From positions 253,001 through 317,000 of the forward strand of contig NW_018344254.1 of the NCBI RefSeq assembly GCF_002099425.1: a stretch of 64,000 nucleotides of DNA, written 5' to 3'. The notes beneath the pieces are model-generated. The model was given only the letters and a program-made list of their open reading frames with translations, had not been told where the DNA came from and ran no database searches. Shown here piece by piece: positions 1 through 10,990 of the stretch (within the stretch, counting starts at the first letter, position 1; each line of letters opens with the position of its first letter). A program made the translations under genes and the position numbers. This stretch comes from Phascolarctos cinereus. Lineage: Eukaryota; Chordata; Mammalia; Diprotodontia; Phascolarctidae.

Positions 1-870
1 ACCTTGGGACAGGTACTGTTTCATACGCAAGTCTTCTGCTTTCTTGACTACTGCTCATCCACCCTACCGTGCTGCCTCTGCTTGTAGATTTCTAGGGAAA
101 TGTTTACAGAATTTCTAGATGGGGGGCAGGAGAGAGCTTCTCAGAATTTTCTGGATTTCTAGAATTCCATGTTCTAGACATTGTTGGCTTCTGGAAGTTT
201 TTGGAAATTCCTAGAGCCAAATGGGACAGGTCTGAAATGACAAGCCATCTCCTAACTCTATGCCTTTGCAAAGACTGCATATGCTCTCTCTTTTTCTGAT
301 TTTTTTCTGGTTTCTTGGCTAGTGCTTTTTCCATCCTACCACGTTGCCTCCATTTCTAGATTTCTAGGGATTTTTATTTTTTAGAATTTCTAGATTTGAG
401 GAGGCTCTTAAAATTTTCTGGATTTCTAGAATTTAAAGTTCTGGGACATTTTAGTCTTTAGAAATTTCCAGAACCACGTTTCTAGACCAGATCTGGAATG
501 ACAAGCCATCTCCTGACTCTCATCTTTGCACAGACTGCATATGATCTCACTCTTCATCTCTGCCTTGTAGAACCCCTAGATCTTCCCAGACTCAGTTGAA
601 GTGACAGCTGCTACAGAAGCCCTTTCCTGACCTGGGCCACATCTCAGGTGCTCAGGCTCTTCTCCCCTCTCAGAGATCACTTTGTACTCCCTCCGTCTAC
701 TTTTCACTGTTGCCCTTATTTGTGTGTGTGTTGCTTCTCCTCATAGAAATCAGCCTCCTTAAAGGAAGGAACTGGGTTTTCAGTGCCTGGTATATAGCAG
801 GGGCTTAAGAAAGGCTTGTTGACCTGACGGGTCACATTCATAACTGACGTGACCTCCATTCTCTTCTCAG
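1..870. other. FYB2: FYB2 intron, 5' end outside window
   Basis: Non-coding sequence upstream of the first recognisable exon. It holds a diverged tandem duplication (about 36-560) and then a plus-strand L2 3' end (about 585-830), recognisable from the order CTCCTTAAAGGAAGGAACTG, then CAGTGCCTGGTATATAGCAG, then TTGTTGACCTGAC. I see no coding signal before position 871. The N-terminal exons of FYB2 must lie further upstream. Confidence 0.6.
36..560. repeat. Diverged tandem duplication, period about 271 bp
   Basis: Two successive copies share the same landmarks in the same order: CTTGACTACTG (43) and CTTGGCTAGTG (314), then ATTTCTAGGG, AGAATTTCTAGAT, TTTTCTGGATTTCTAGAAT, TGACAAGCCATCTCCT and GACTGCATATG. 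By eye the copies are roughly three-quarters identical. Each is dense in the palindrome-like word TTCTAGAA or TCTAGA. I do not recognise it as a named repeat family. Confidence 0.75.
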
Positions 871-1032
871 AAACACACATTTCTGGCAGGGATATCCAGC
901 TCCCTAAAATAAGACCATTGCCAACTATTGAGACCCTTGGCTGTCCACCACCAAAACCTCCAAGGCCTCCAGTCAAGCACCTCCTGGCCCTTCAGAACAT
1001 GGTTCCTTTAGCTGCCACAACACAAAGTATAG
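871..1032 (+). CDS. FYB2: FYB2 exon 1 of window: proline-rich SH3-binding segment
   Basis: A 162-nt exon entered and left in phase 1. The acceptor is CTCTTCTCAG and the donor ATAG|GTAAGG. It encodes LPKIRPLPTIETLG followed by CPPPKPPRPP and LLALQ. This matches the human FYB2 segment that I recall as LPKTKPLPSIDSLG followed by PPPPKPSRPP and NLQAFQ, and it resembles the LGPPPPKPNRPP motif of the paralogue FYB/ADAP. FYB2 is a cytosolic adaptor that is tyrosine-phosphorylated after T-cell receptor engagement and is reported to couple to SKAP1 and integrin activation. Polyproline segments like this bind SH3 domains. Earlier exons lie upstream of the window. Confidence 0.87.
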
Positions 1033-1121
1033 GTAAGGAATCCCACTCTGTCCTTTGTATCAGGGTTGGAAAGCATGTCCCACATGTCAGATGTCAGCCC
1101 ATTGGAAGGCAAGGCCCTGAT

Positions 1122-1190
1122 CTCTGTGTGTGTATGTGTGTGTGTGTGTGTGTCTGTGTATGTGTGTGTGTGGCTGTGTGTGTACTCACA
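1122..1190. repeat. GT dinucleotide microsatellite
   Basis: Imperfect GT repeat about 70 bp long, broken by TATG, TCTG and GGCTG interruptions. Open frames across it read as alternating Cys-Val and are artefacts. Confidence 0.95.
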
Positions 1191-2197
1191 CTCAAGCAAT
1201 GGTGCACCCCCTCAGCACCACTGGTTCCACAAAGTTGGACATTTCTCACAAATCAATCATCTGAAGGAGAAGGAGCAGCTTGCCCATGAAATTAGAGCCT
1301 GGACCAAAATTGGGCCCTTATCACTCCCTAGCCAGCTAGTTTTTCGTCAGTGGGTTACATCTGGTCACTGGGCAGCTGTCCAGAGTTAAAAAGATGAAAA
1401 CTTTCAAAAGCAAGAACCAGGCAGATCTAGATGCTTCTGTTTACTTGGACAGGCTGTGTTTCCAATACAGAGAGGTCAGAAGGCTAGTGGGAGGTGGAGA
1501 GTCAGGAAGGAATAGAGGGTAGACCATGCTTGGATTACCATTGGCTATTATCGAGTGGTCTTAGAATTCAGACTGAGTGTGGTTAAGGGTGGGATTCCTA
1601 CTGAGCCTTCCAGGCCCCTAGGAGTCTGCAGACATTGACTGACCTGGGGCATGGAATGGAGGAGGAAAGGGACACACTCATACTCCTCTCCCCACTCCCC
1701 CAGCTCAGCCATGGTCCGCCCTGGTTGGTACTAAAAATTGTTTTGTTCAACCATGCCTTCTTTTTTCGTTAAAATGAAGTAGGGTTGACATGAGGTGAGA
1801 GGTAGAATCTGTGTGTCTATATGCGTGTATGTGTAGAGGGATGCAGGGCTAACATGACCCTATCACCAATTGTGAGTAGACTGACAGGCCTGAGGCTGTT
1901 TTCAAATGGTTTCATTGACAACTCTGACGACCTCATTGTTGAGGTTTTGATGTTTTTTATTCCAGATGTGTGGGTTTGTTGGTGTGGAGCAGGTCAATTC
2001 CCTCTAAGCATGCAGACCTACAGCTCTGCAGACAGCTGCTCTGGGGATGGCACCTATGGTTTGGCACACCCAGGCTCACACCATTCTAGGAGTGAAAGAT
2101 AAGCATTGAGCCTGGACTTTATTCACTCTCCTAACCCTCTCTCCACTGGCAGGCTGCCTCCTAGTAGTTTTTTGTAAATTTCAAGAAATCTTACTAA

Positions 2198-2280
2198 GTG
2201 CTCACTCGGGCAGTACATATACTAAAATTGGGACTTTGCAGGAAAAAAAAAGTTACCCTGGCCTCTGCACAAGGATGATA
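2198..2280 (+). pseudogene. U6 snRNA pseudogene
   Basis: The 5' domain of U6 is clear: GTGCTCACTCGGGCAGTACA followed by TATACTAAAATTGG, against GTGCTCGCTTCGGCAGCACA and TATACTAAAATTGG in U6. A second match, TGGCCTCTGCACAAGGATGA, corresponds to TGGCCCCTGCGCAAGGATGA at 2256-2278. The block between them, which holds the ACAGAGA box in U6, is replaced by unrelated A-rich sequence, and the 3' end is absent. It is therefore a retroposed, non-functional copy. Confidence 0.85.
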
Positions 2281-2649
2281 TTAGATGTTTTAACAGAGGC
2301 AGTGTTGACCAGTGTCTACAAAGCTGGGCTTATAGAGATTAAGACTTGGGGGAGGGAGGTGAGAGGAAGAGAAAAACTAGGAAGGAAGAGAAAAAGCTTG
2401 TTAATTGAAAACAAAATTGAATTTAAAAAAATCCTACTTCTGACACAGGCTGGCCATGACCTTGGGGGCAGGGAGGGGTGCTACTTAACCACTATGTGTC
2501 TGAGGGTAAGAACTAGGGTATTATTCCAAGCCCTAGATGTTAGTAGAAGGAACTTCAACAACCTAAGTCAAAAGTGCAGGCCTTTCCTGTACTCACATTG
2601 TATAAATCTTAGTGTAAATAGTGTAAAACTGAAAAAAAAGAGAAGAAAA

Positions 2650-2740
2650 GGAAGGAAGGAAGGAAGGAAGGAAGGAAGGAAGGAAGGAAGGAAGGAAGGA
2701 AGGAAGGAAGGAAGGAAGGAAGGAAGGAAGGAAGGAAGGA
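2650..2740. repeat. GGAA tetranucleotide microsatellite
   Basis: About 22 near-perfect GGAA units following an A-rich stretch. Open frames through it encode Arg-Lys-Glu-Gly repeats and are not genes. Confidence 0.97.
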
Positions 2741-3321
2741 AAAAGAAAAAAAACATTTTATATATTAGTAAGAAGGTTTGGGACATAAATCTCTTTTGCA
2801 TATCTGTCTAAGATTCAAACAGGCTAAGAATAATTTCATTCATGTTAACTCAGAAATCAGGCCTGGCAAGGTGAGGGCAAAGTATAGGCAAACTACAAAC
2901 AGTTAGTGTTTGAAAAATCTTCATACGATCTGGTTTCCATTGAATTATTTTCCCTTCACACACTGAGGAAAATTAGGTGTGGGTTGGAGAGAATAAATAA
3001 CCTACTAGAAGGCTAAAGATAATACAGTGGCATTCCCTGGAGATCTGGCGAGGTGGAAACTGATGTCTTGGTGCTGAGGTTAGGTCAGCATCCAAAACAG
3101 ATACCCAGAGAGGCACATAAGATACTCCCAAGCCCTGAGGGCAATTGGTTTCCCATGTGAAAGCTTTAGCAGACTGGTACCACTCATGGCTCACACTTTC
3201 TTGGTGTAGCTCACCCACCATGGCAAAAATCTGCCCCAGCGTGGTAAGGGCTGCGATATGACTCATGCCATTATAAAACAACAGAAATGTTGAGCTTTCT
3301 TCTTTCCCCTCCTCCTTATAG

Positions 3322-3355
3322 CTGCTGCTGAACCGAATTACCTCACTGCAGAAAA
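3322..3355 (+). CDS. FYB2: FYB2 exon 2 of window (34 nt)
   Basis: Short candidate exon with a very strong acceptor (long C/T tract ending CCTTATAG) and the donor GAAAA|GTAAGT. Entered in phase 1 from exon 1 it reads A-AAEPNYLTAE and leaves in phase 2. I align it with the EEPHNYEAT portion of human FYB2. Its exit phase does not fit exon 4 (a stop would follow), so a phase 2-to-1 exon must lie between them if this exon is used. Skipping it together with the 11-nt exon 3 removes exactly 45 nt and keeps the frame. Confidence 0.6.
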
Positions 3356-5902
3356 GTAAGTATCTGATTCTTAATTGGGTACCCCATAAACTGGGGTCAT
3401 TAAACCAGCCTGTAATAAGGCCAGATGAGCTTGGCGATGTCTCTAGTGGTTTGAAAGGAGTACAAGTCTCAAAGTGATAAATTGCCACTTTTGTTTAAAT
3501 GAAAGACTAGGTAAACTCCATCAAACTCCAGGATAGGCATTAAACTGCAAAAATTAACCTCCTGGGTCTCCTATTTATTATACAATTGGGTTCAGTAAAT
3601 TGAAACATCAACTTGCTATTGTCATAAATCAAATTAAAGTCAGGCAAGCACTGGGCACCTATGTAGACTCGGGGAACTAGAAATGGAAATATGGCACCTT
3701 TGGCTTCTAACTGACCAATTCAATTCAATTTGATGAGCATTTAATAAGTACCTACTATGTGTAAAGCACAGAGCTAGGTACTTGGAATACGATACAAAGC
3801 CAAAAAAAAAAAAGGATGCCCCTGCCCTCAAGCAGCTTATAATCTATGAAGGGCAAGGGAAGTGCAGCCCCTTGAGTAGACTAAGTGAGTGGTCATTATT
3901 AAAATGTCACAGAGTCATTTGTAATGAGATTTGTTAAGTGCTGCTTTGTGCCAGAATACAAAGACAAAAAGGAAAATTTTTGCCCTCCAAGACCTTATGG
4001 TCTGTAGGAGGAACTGAAATGTGCCAAATATACCAAACTAATTAAAGGCAAATATTTACTACTAGGTGGATCAGGAAATGCCTCCTCATTAAGAGATGTT
4101 AATTATTAGAAGAGAAGGGAATAATTTATTAACAGCCTATAACATCCCAGGCACTGCACTGAGCACTTTTCAGGTATTACCTCACTGGATCCCCACCACC
4201 ACCCTGGGAGGTTACTATCCCCCATTTTACAGTTAAGGAAACTGAGGTAGACAGAGCTGAAGTGATTTATCCAGGGTCACGCAGTTAGGAAGTATCTGAG
4301 ACAGATCTTGGACACAGGTCTTCTTCCTATATCCAGGCACAGAGCTCTAGCCACCTCAGCACAAGGTAAGAAAGCCCACTCCCTTCATTGTGTTAAGGTT
4401 GGAAAGCGTGTCCCACATGTTGGCCTGCTGGGTCACCTAGCAGCCAATGGTAATCCATTCTGGTCATAAATTTCATCTGACACAGTTTAATATACATCTG
4501 AACCTGTGTCTTCTCAGGTGGGTGAGGCCGTTCCTTCTCGTTCTGGGCACCAGAACCTTTACTGTCCAGGTGTATACCCTCTGAAAGCTCATTAAGTGGT
4601 GCAGAGGCTAGAGGCCCAGAGTTGGGATCAAGCATACCCAGGTTTAAATTCCACTTCTGACATTCACTCATTAGGCCCCTCTGGACAAGTCATGACCTCC
4701 CTTCAGTTTCCTCATCTGTAAAATAGATCCACATTTAGTAGATCAGGATTGTTGTTGAGTCAAATGAGATGATGCATGGAAACTTTAAAGCATCCCATAA
4801 ATATCAGCTATTAAGATGCTACTGATGATAATGCAGGGCCCAGGAAGGTGTGCAAACTACCAAAAATGGGTGGATGGGAGGAAAAATTGGAAACTCACCC
4901 CTTCCTAGCATAGCGTCTGCCCCGTAGCAGATGCTTAATCAGTGCTTACTGGTTACATGATTAAGGGCCATTACAGCCATCCTAAAGAGTCGTGAGCTAC
5001 TTCAGAAGGGAGTGAACACCCCCTCTGGCCATCATCATCCAAAGACTTGATGAAACTGTTGTAGATGGATTCCTATTCAGTTATGGCTTATACTAGATGG
5101 CCACTGAATTTTCTTTTAGCTCTGAAATTCTGTGATTCTATGCAGACTTCCTGGAGGCGGTGGCAATTGAGGAAGCTGTAAAAGATGGGAGGATGAAGTG
5201 GAGAGAGACATATCGATAGGCAAAGAAGGAAAGAAAAGGAAGGGCAAGAGAATAGGGCTCATTGAAAAGGCTAAGCATAATCCAGCTTGACTGGGGCTGG
5301 GGCCAAAGGGGTGGGTGGACTTAGAAAGTTGCAGTGTTTCTAAATTGGAGAAGACTTAGGATGCTGGGCACAGAAATGTGAACTTGACTCAGTAAGTAAC
5401 AGGGAATCACAAAAAATGTTTGCAGTGATTGGTATGACCGGATATCTCGTCTGGATAAAGAAGGCCTGGATATGAAAGAGATTGGAGGGGGATTGAGTGG
5501 AGATGGGAAGACCTGTTAGGAGGCTCCATTAATGATCCAGGAGAGTAATAATAATGGTCTTTCTTGGATGATGGCAATGAGAACAGAGAGGAAGGGCCAC
5601 ATGGGAGCCATGTTGCACAATCAGGAGGTAAGGGAACATGGGAACTGATTAGACCTGAGAGGTGAGAAGGAAAGGGAAGAATTAAAGAGCCGATCCTGGA
5701 ACATGGATTCGGCATCTCTTACAGACAAGACCCCAGGAGGACCCAGATAAAAAGAAAACTGTCCCCTTCCCTAAAACCTACACTGTACTGGTCACATGAT
5801 GTGCCATGAACAGAGCTGAGTACATACGTGGTAATCTGAGGAGGGAATCAGTGCTAACAACATTTATTGCGAGTGGAAACATCCTGACTCTGAAATCAAT
5901 GT

Positions 5903-6164
5903 TTGTTGTTACTGAAGCGTTTCAGTCATATCTGATGATTCACAACCCCATTTGGGTTTGGTTTCTTTTGGCAAAGATACAGGACTGGTTTGCCATTGCC
6001 TTCTCCAGTTCATTTTACAGATGAGGAAGCTAAGGCAAACAGGCTTAAGTGACTTGTCCAGAGCCACACAGCTAGAAAGTCTCTGAGGCCATATTTAAAC
6101 TCAGGAAGATGAGTCTTCCAGATTCCAGACCCAGGGTTCTGTGCACTTCACCACCTAGCTGCCC
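5903..6164 (-). mobile_element. MAR1-type SINE, full length, minus
   Basis: Minus-strand copy with all parts: the RTE-like tail (reverse of GACTGAAAC), the body CTGGTTTGCCATTGCCTTCT and CAGATGAGGAAGC, and the tRNA-related head ending CACCTAGCTGCCC. It abuts a plus-strand MIR fragment at 6165. Confidence 0.88.
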
Positions 6165-6574
6165 TGAATCTGGGTTCAAATCCAACTCTGATACTCACTA
6201 CATATGTGACTTCGGTTCAGTCCTTTAATGTCCCTGGGCCTGAGTTTCTTTATCTGTAAAATGAAATTCTTTCTGTTTCTTGGTCATTGATGCTGTCATC
6301 AAAGGGGCAAGGAAAGGTTTCTCCTAAAAGTAACATCTGGGCTGAGCCTTGGGGAAGCCAGAAGTGCTAAAAGGCAAAAGTCAAGAGGAAAAGCATTTCA
6401 GGTACAGGGTCAGGCATCAGCAAGAAGAATGTTGAGTAGGGGGGATAGCAAGTAAGTCCAGCTTAGCTTCTATTGCACAAACAGGAGTAATATGTAAAAA
6501 AGATCCTGAAAAAGGTAGATGGTCACCATGTTGAGAAAGGAAATACAAAGCTGAGGAGTTTTATTTTTTTTTAT

Positions 6575-7035
6575 TCTAGAGGCAAGAAGGAGCCACTGAG
6601 GTTTCTTCAGCCAGAGTGTGATACATTCAGATAAGCATCAGGAAGATTACTTTTGCCACCACATGCTGAATGGCTTGCAGGGGAGAGAGAGGAGAAGCTG
6701 GGGGTGCTTATAAGGCAACATCAAAAATCCAAGTGAGAGGTAGTGAGGGACTGAAGTAGGGCAGTAATCAAGGGAGTGGAGAGGTAATGGGCACAGATGT
6801 AAGAGATGCTGTGGGAGCAGGGTTGATGTGACATGGTAACTGAATGGATATGGGGGATGAGCAAAAAGGTAGAGAGCTCTGTAGTTGGGCATCTTGATGG
6901 ATGAAAGGTTGTTAAAGACACTGCCCAAAATGGTGAGATCAGAAGGAGGAAATACCTTACAGAGGGGGGAAAAAGAGGTTTGTTTTGGACTTGTCGTTTT
7001 TGAGATGCTAATAGGCTGTCCAGGTGGTGACTTAG
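6575..7035 (-). mobile_element. L2 LINE fragment, minus
   Basis: Carries the characteristic minus-strand L2 wording GGAGCCACTGAGG, then AGGAAGATTACTTTTG, then AGTGAGGGACTGAAGTAGGG, then TTTGTTTTGGACTTGTCGTT. The frame is decayed. The same word order occurs in the better preserved copy at 51003-52345. Confidence 0.75.
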
Positions 7036-7044
7036 GGAGTAGGG

Positions 7045-7290
7045 AGGTAGCATGGTAGATACAGCACTGGGCTTGAAGTCAAGAAGACATGAGTTGAAAT
7101 CCAGCCTCAGACAAGTATTTACTAGTGTGACTTTTGGCAAGTTGCCTAACCTCTATTTGCCTCAGTTTCCTCGACTGTAAAATAGGAAGAATAATAGCAC
7201 CTCCTTCCCAGGATTGTTTATGAGGATCAAACAAGATATTATCTGTAAAGCGCTTAGCACAGTGCCTGGCACGTAGTAGCTGCTATAGAA
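7045..7290 (+). mobile_element. MIR (CORE-SINE), nearly full length
   Basis: Plus-strand MIR: tRNA-like head (GGTAGATACAGCACTGGGCT), core (GTTGCCTAACCTCTATTTGC, CTCAGTTTCCTC, CTGTAAAAT) and L2-like 3' tail (AAAGCGCTTAGCACAGTGCC, TGGCACGTAGTAG). Confidence 0.85.
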
Positions 7291-7434
7291 GTGACAGCCA
7301 TCGTCATCATTGTTGCCAATTTCCTGTTCTTTGCCATTCATAAAGGGCTTTAGAATCATCCATTTTTGTCGTTATCACCTTCATCACAGCCATCAGTATC
7401 AAATGCTTATTTCAAAGGTGTGGGCTCCCGCTGG

Positions 7435-7690
7435 TCCTTGGGGGCCCCTCCTTCTGGAAGGAAGAAGTAATCCTCTTTTAAGACTGAGCTCAAAGCTTTC
7501 TTTTCCACAAAGCCTTCTCCCTCTGCCATCCCCCTCGGGATCAAACTGCCCTCTCTGTTTCCAAGGTACTCTCTTTATTCTCTTCGTCTGGTACTTACAC
7601 ACTTTCCGTCTTGGAATATGATGATTTGGTTACATTTCCATTTCCCTGGAGACCATTTTGTGTTCATCTTTACATTCCCCCTGAACACCC
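7435..7690 (+). mobile_element. L2-like 3' region, plus
   Basis: Contains the L2 3' wording AAGACTGAGCTCAAAGC, TTCCACAAAGCCTTCTCCCT and CCTGGAGACCATTTTGTG. Diverged; the exact borders are uncertain. Confidence 0.5.
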
Positions 7691-7801
7691 TTTTTTGACT
7701 GTTTGAGGTGTTGTTTTTTATTTTAATAATTGAACAAAGAATGTCTTTTCCTTCTAAAAGGCAGCCCTTCACAAATATGTGAATGTGGCTATATTTGAAC
7801 T

Positions 7802-8028
7802 GGGCAGCCAGGTGGCACAGTGGAGTTAGAAAGACTTATCATTCTGAGTTCAAATCTGGCCTCAGACACTTACTAACTGTGTGACCCCAGACAAGTCATT
7901 TTACCTGGCTTGCCTCAGTTTTGAGCTGGAGAAGGAAATGGCAAACCACTCCAGTATCTCTGCCAAAAAAACCCAAAGGGGTTCATGAAGAGTCGGACAT
8001 GACTGCAACTACCGTACCACAGCATATT
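7802..8028 (+). mobile_element. MAR1-type SINE, plus
   Basis: Head GGGCAGCCAGGTGGCACAGT, tRNA-related box CTGTGTGACCCCAGACAAGT, middle GGAGAAGGAAATGGCAAACC and tail AGAGTCGGACATGACTG. Lacks part of the head and the CTCATCTGTAAAATG piece. Confidence 0.92.
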
Positions 8029-8722
8029 GAACTTTCACCAAACCCAGGCTTCTCAAACCTGGCTTATAAAAGCCCAGCTCCTTCAGATGTCTGATCCTCA
8101 GATGACACGAATCTTTGAAAGTTGGCTGGGAACTCCCGAGTTCATCCTTCAGGTTTCCTTTAAGGTGTTTGAAGGCCACCGTGAAGATACCTAAGAATAA
8201 TTAGTTTACTTTCACTTGGATTTCCTGCTCTCGTAATTCACTTGGGGATCACATGCGTGCCAAATTCATTGCCATTGACAGCAGGGCAGATAGTCCTGAG
8301 TTCTAGTCCTGACTGCCACTTACTATCTGTTTAACATCGGGCTGGTTAATTCCTTCTGTGGGCCTTAGTTTCCTCCTTTGGAAAAAGGAGAAGGGAATAA
8401 AGTTTCATCTAGCTCAGACTTTGCTCTGTAACTATATGAAAATGTTAATGGCTCACTGGCCTTGGACAATGAAATGACTCTCTGAAGTTCATTTTTAATC
8501 ATTGCTACCTTTTATTGGCCTAGCAGGTTTGTGGCCTCCTTAAATAAACCATCCCTTTTTGTGGAAACAAAGCAAGCCAGATCACAGGGCAAGCTCAGTG
8601 TTTGGTCTCCGCAGATACACAGTGTTAGCTAATGTTTTATTCACTGGCTTCCCAAGGGACTTCCCCCCACCCCATGATTAAGTATGGGGAGCAGGCGAGG
8701 GAAGGGAGAGGGAGGCTATTTT

Positions 8723-8733
8723 TGACTCACGTG
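8723..8733. promoter_or_regulatory. Overlapping AP-1 site and E-box
   Basis: TGACTCACGTG contains a perfect AP-1 site (TGACTCA) overlapping a perfect palindromic E-box (CACGTG). It lies in about 600 bp (8440-9060) where I recognise no repeat, inside a FYB2 intron. A regulatory role is inference only; such words also occur by chance. Confidence 0.25.
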
Positions 8734-9385
8734 TCTTTTTTAAACTTCTAGCAAAAACACACGGAAGAAAGGGCTTGTTTATTAAACAGCAGCAACGATT
8801 TAAAGTCTAAACATGGCAAACCTGGGGAGGATTGAGAAGCAGGCAAAACTGGTCTGTAGGCACGTCCCAGTTTGACATCCCTCTCCTAGTTATTCAAAAG
8901 ACCATAACAAAGCCCCTCCACCACTTCCGTTCCTTCTGACAGCTCCTCCTGGGAGGAGGTGACACTGAGCTCTCCAAGGCCAGGGAGTCTATGCACAGAT
9001 CAGACCATGGGCTCTTCTAACATCTGAAGATTTAGGCTGGTGAGAGTTTTATTTATGTGACGGGTTGTCTAAAATGCAAACCACTTTCACAGCATCACAG
9101 ATTTAGAGCTGAAAGAGGGACGTTAGAGGCAATATAGACAAACCCCCTCATTTTACTGAAGAGAAAACTAAAGCCTGAGAATGTTATGTGGTTTGCCCTA
9201 GGAAAGCCAGCTAAGCAGCAGAAGTAGGGTTTTGAATTCAGATCCTGGGACTACAAGTGTTTTGTTTTGTTTTGTTTTTCATTCTATTACATTGCTCCTC
9301 AATTTCAAACTCAGTTCAGTGCTCTTTCCACATACCTGGCTGCCAATAAAAGCTCAAATATCACTTAAGAGGCTTACCAGGTTTA

Positions 9386-9519
9386 TTAGGTGGTGCAGTG
9401 GATAGAGCACCAATCCTGGAGTCGGAGGACCTGAGTTCAAATCTGGTCTCAGACTCTTACTAGCTTCGTGACCCTGGGCAAGTCATTTAACCCTGATTGC
9501 CCCCCAAAAACCAAAAAGT
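9386..9519 (+). mobile_element. Short tRNA-derived SINE, plus
   Basis: Short marsupial SINE form without the RTE-like tail: GGTGGTGCAGTGGATAGAGC, GAGTTCAAATCTGG, CGTGACCCTGGGCAAGTCAT and an A-rich end. Confidence 0.88.
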
Positions 9520-10374
9520 TTCCCCAAGCCACGGGCCTATACCTTTCCTCCTTTTTCCAGCTATTCTTCTAGGAGAAACCTCCATTCCTTACTTCTACTT
9601 CTTTTCCCATGGGGTTCGGTTATCATCGCTACGTAGACGACTCCTCAGATCTACACATCCAGGCCTAGACTCCAACCTGAGCTCTGGTCCTATATCACCA
9701 ACTGGCTATCGCACACCTCCAGCTAGGCACCCCAAAGGCAGCTCAGGGCCTGGCACATAGTAGGCTTTTCATAAACCACTTGTTGGACTGAATTGAGTGG
9801 TGGTGGTGGTAATGATGGAATGCTCTTCCCATGACCCTTCAAACCCCCTAGACACACCCAAGGGGTGTTTACTTCTTTGACATTTGATCTAAGATCAGAA
9901 ATGAGACTGAAGATTTTTGAGTAATAACCTCAAAACCTAAGTTAGCTCCACAAAAAAAGGAGAAAAAATTATCAATTCGGAGAGAAAAATATTGTGAAGA
10001 TCAGAAGCACTTAAAAGTCTAGATTGACAGTGATTTCTGGTATATTTTGGAAAGACCTAAAATGTTTGACTATTTGAAAATTAAAAGCTTCGATGTTACT
10101 TTTATAGGGGCCTATAGGGGCCTGTGGGGCCTTTTCCGCTGGAAAAAGTGCTTTGTTATAGTCCCTTTTTTCTGAGGGAGATCAGAGTGTCTCTTATACT
10201 TTTTTTAGACAAGCTTCTTTTCCAAATGGCTGCATTTCAAAACAAATCACTGAAGCGGTCCTGAGCCTACTCTGAGTCAGAAAGTAGTTAGCAGACTCTC
10301 CCTCGTCCCACATGGTGAATCTGGCAGCTTCTACACTGGTGATGCTTCTTAGGCCTTCTTCCTCCTCACCCCTC

Positions 10375-10990
10375 ACACAGCCCTCATCCTCTCCTGCCTG
10401 GATTATTTCAGGGAACTTTTAGCTGGTTTTCATGCCTCCAGTCTTTGCTCTGTGCTCTCCATTCTCCACTTAGTTACCAAAGGGATTTTCCTTAAGCCTG
10501 GGTCTGACCGATTTCCTCTCACAATCAACAAACTCCAAAGACTCCCTATTGCTAATAGAATAACTCTTCTGTTTTAAAAGTCAAAAAAGGCTGGGGCAGC
10601 TGGATGGTGCAGTGGCTAGAGCACCAGCCCTAGAGTCAAGAAGACCTGAGTTTAAACTTGGACTCAGACATTTACTAGCTGTGTGACCCTGGGCAAGTCA
10701 GTTAATCCCAATTGCCATTAATTAATTAACTAATTAATCAAATGAATGAATAAATAAATGAAAACCAAACAACCTGTTGCTGACCTGCCTTTCCATACTA
10801 ACTCTAAGTTATTCTCCCTCCCAAACTGGCCTTCTTGCTACCCCTCACACATCCTACTCCATTTCCTACGTTGGTTTCTTTGCATAGGCCATTCTTCATA
10901 CCAGGAATTGCAATCACACCATCCTTTAGTTGTTGTTGTTTTTTCAAAATTTAGTTCAAATATTCCATGGACCCCCAACTACTAATGTTC
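10375..10990 (+). mobile_element. L2 LINE 3' half, plus, split by a SINE
   Basis: L2 wording in order: CTGCCTGGATTATT, TTTGCTCTGTGCTCTCCATT, GGTCTGACCGATTTCCTCTC and AACAAACTCCAAAGACTCCC. A plus-strand SINE (10593-10766) interrupts it, and it resumes with TGACCTGCCTTTCCA and CAAACTGGCCTTCTTGC. The nesting shows the L2 copy is older than the SINE. Confidence 0.7.
10593..10766 (+). mobile_element. Short tRNA-derived SINE inside L2, plus
   Basis: GGGGCAGCTGGATGGTGCAG, AGAGTCAAGAAGACCTGAG, TAGCTGTGTGACCCTGGGCA, followed by an expanded TTAA/AATA tail (about 10715-10766). Confidence 0.9.

Larger units (their letters stand above)
1033..3321. other. FYB2: Intron 1: GT repeat, U6 pseudogene, GGAA repeat
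   Basis: Contains a GT microsatellite (about 1122-1190), a U6 snRNA pseudogene (2198-2280) and a GGAA tract (2650-2740). The rest (about 1200-2190 and 2760-3300) is sequence without a repeat or exon that I can name. Human FYB2 has extra residues at this point (around VTVEEGSLSPERLFN); I found no matching exon here. Confidence 0.5.

Noticed and set aside
2236-2811. 191-codon open frame with a Gly-Arg-Lys-Glu repeat
   Set aside because: The second half is a GGAA microsatellite and the first part overlaps a U6 pseudogene; no homology recognised.
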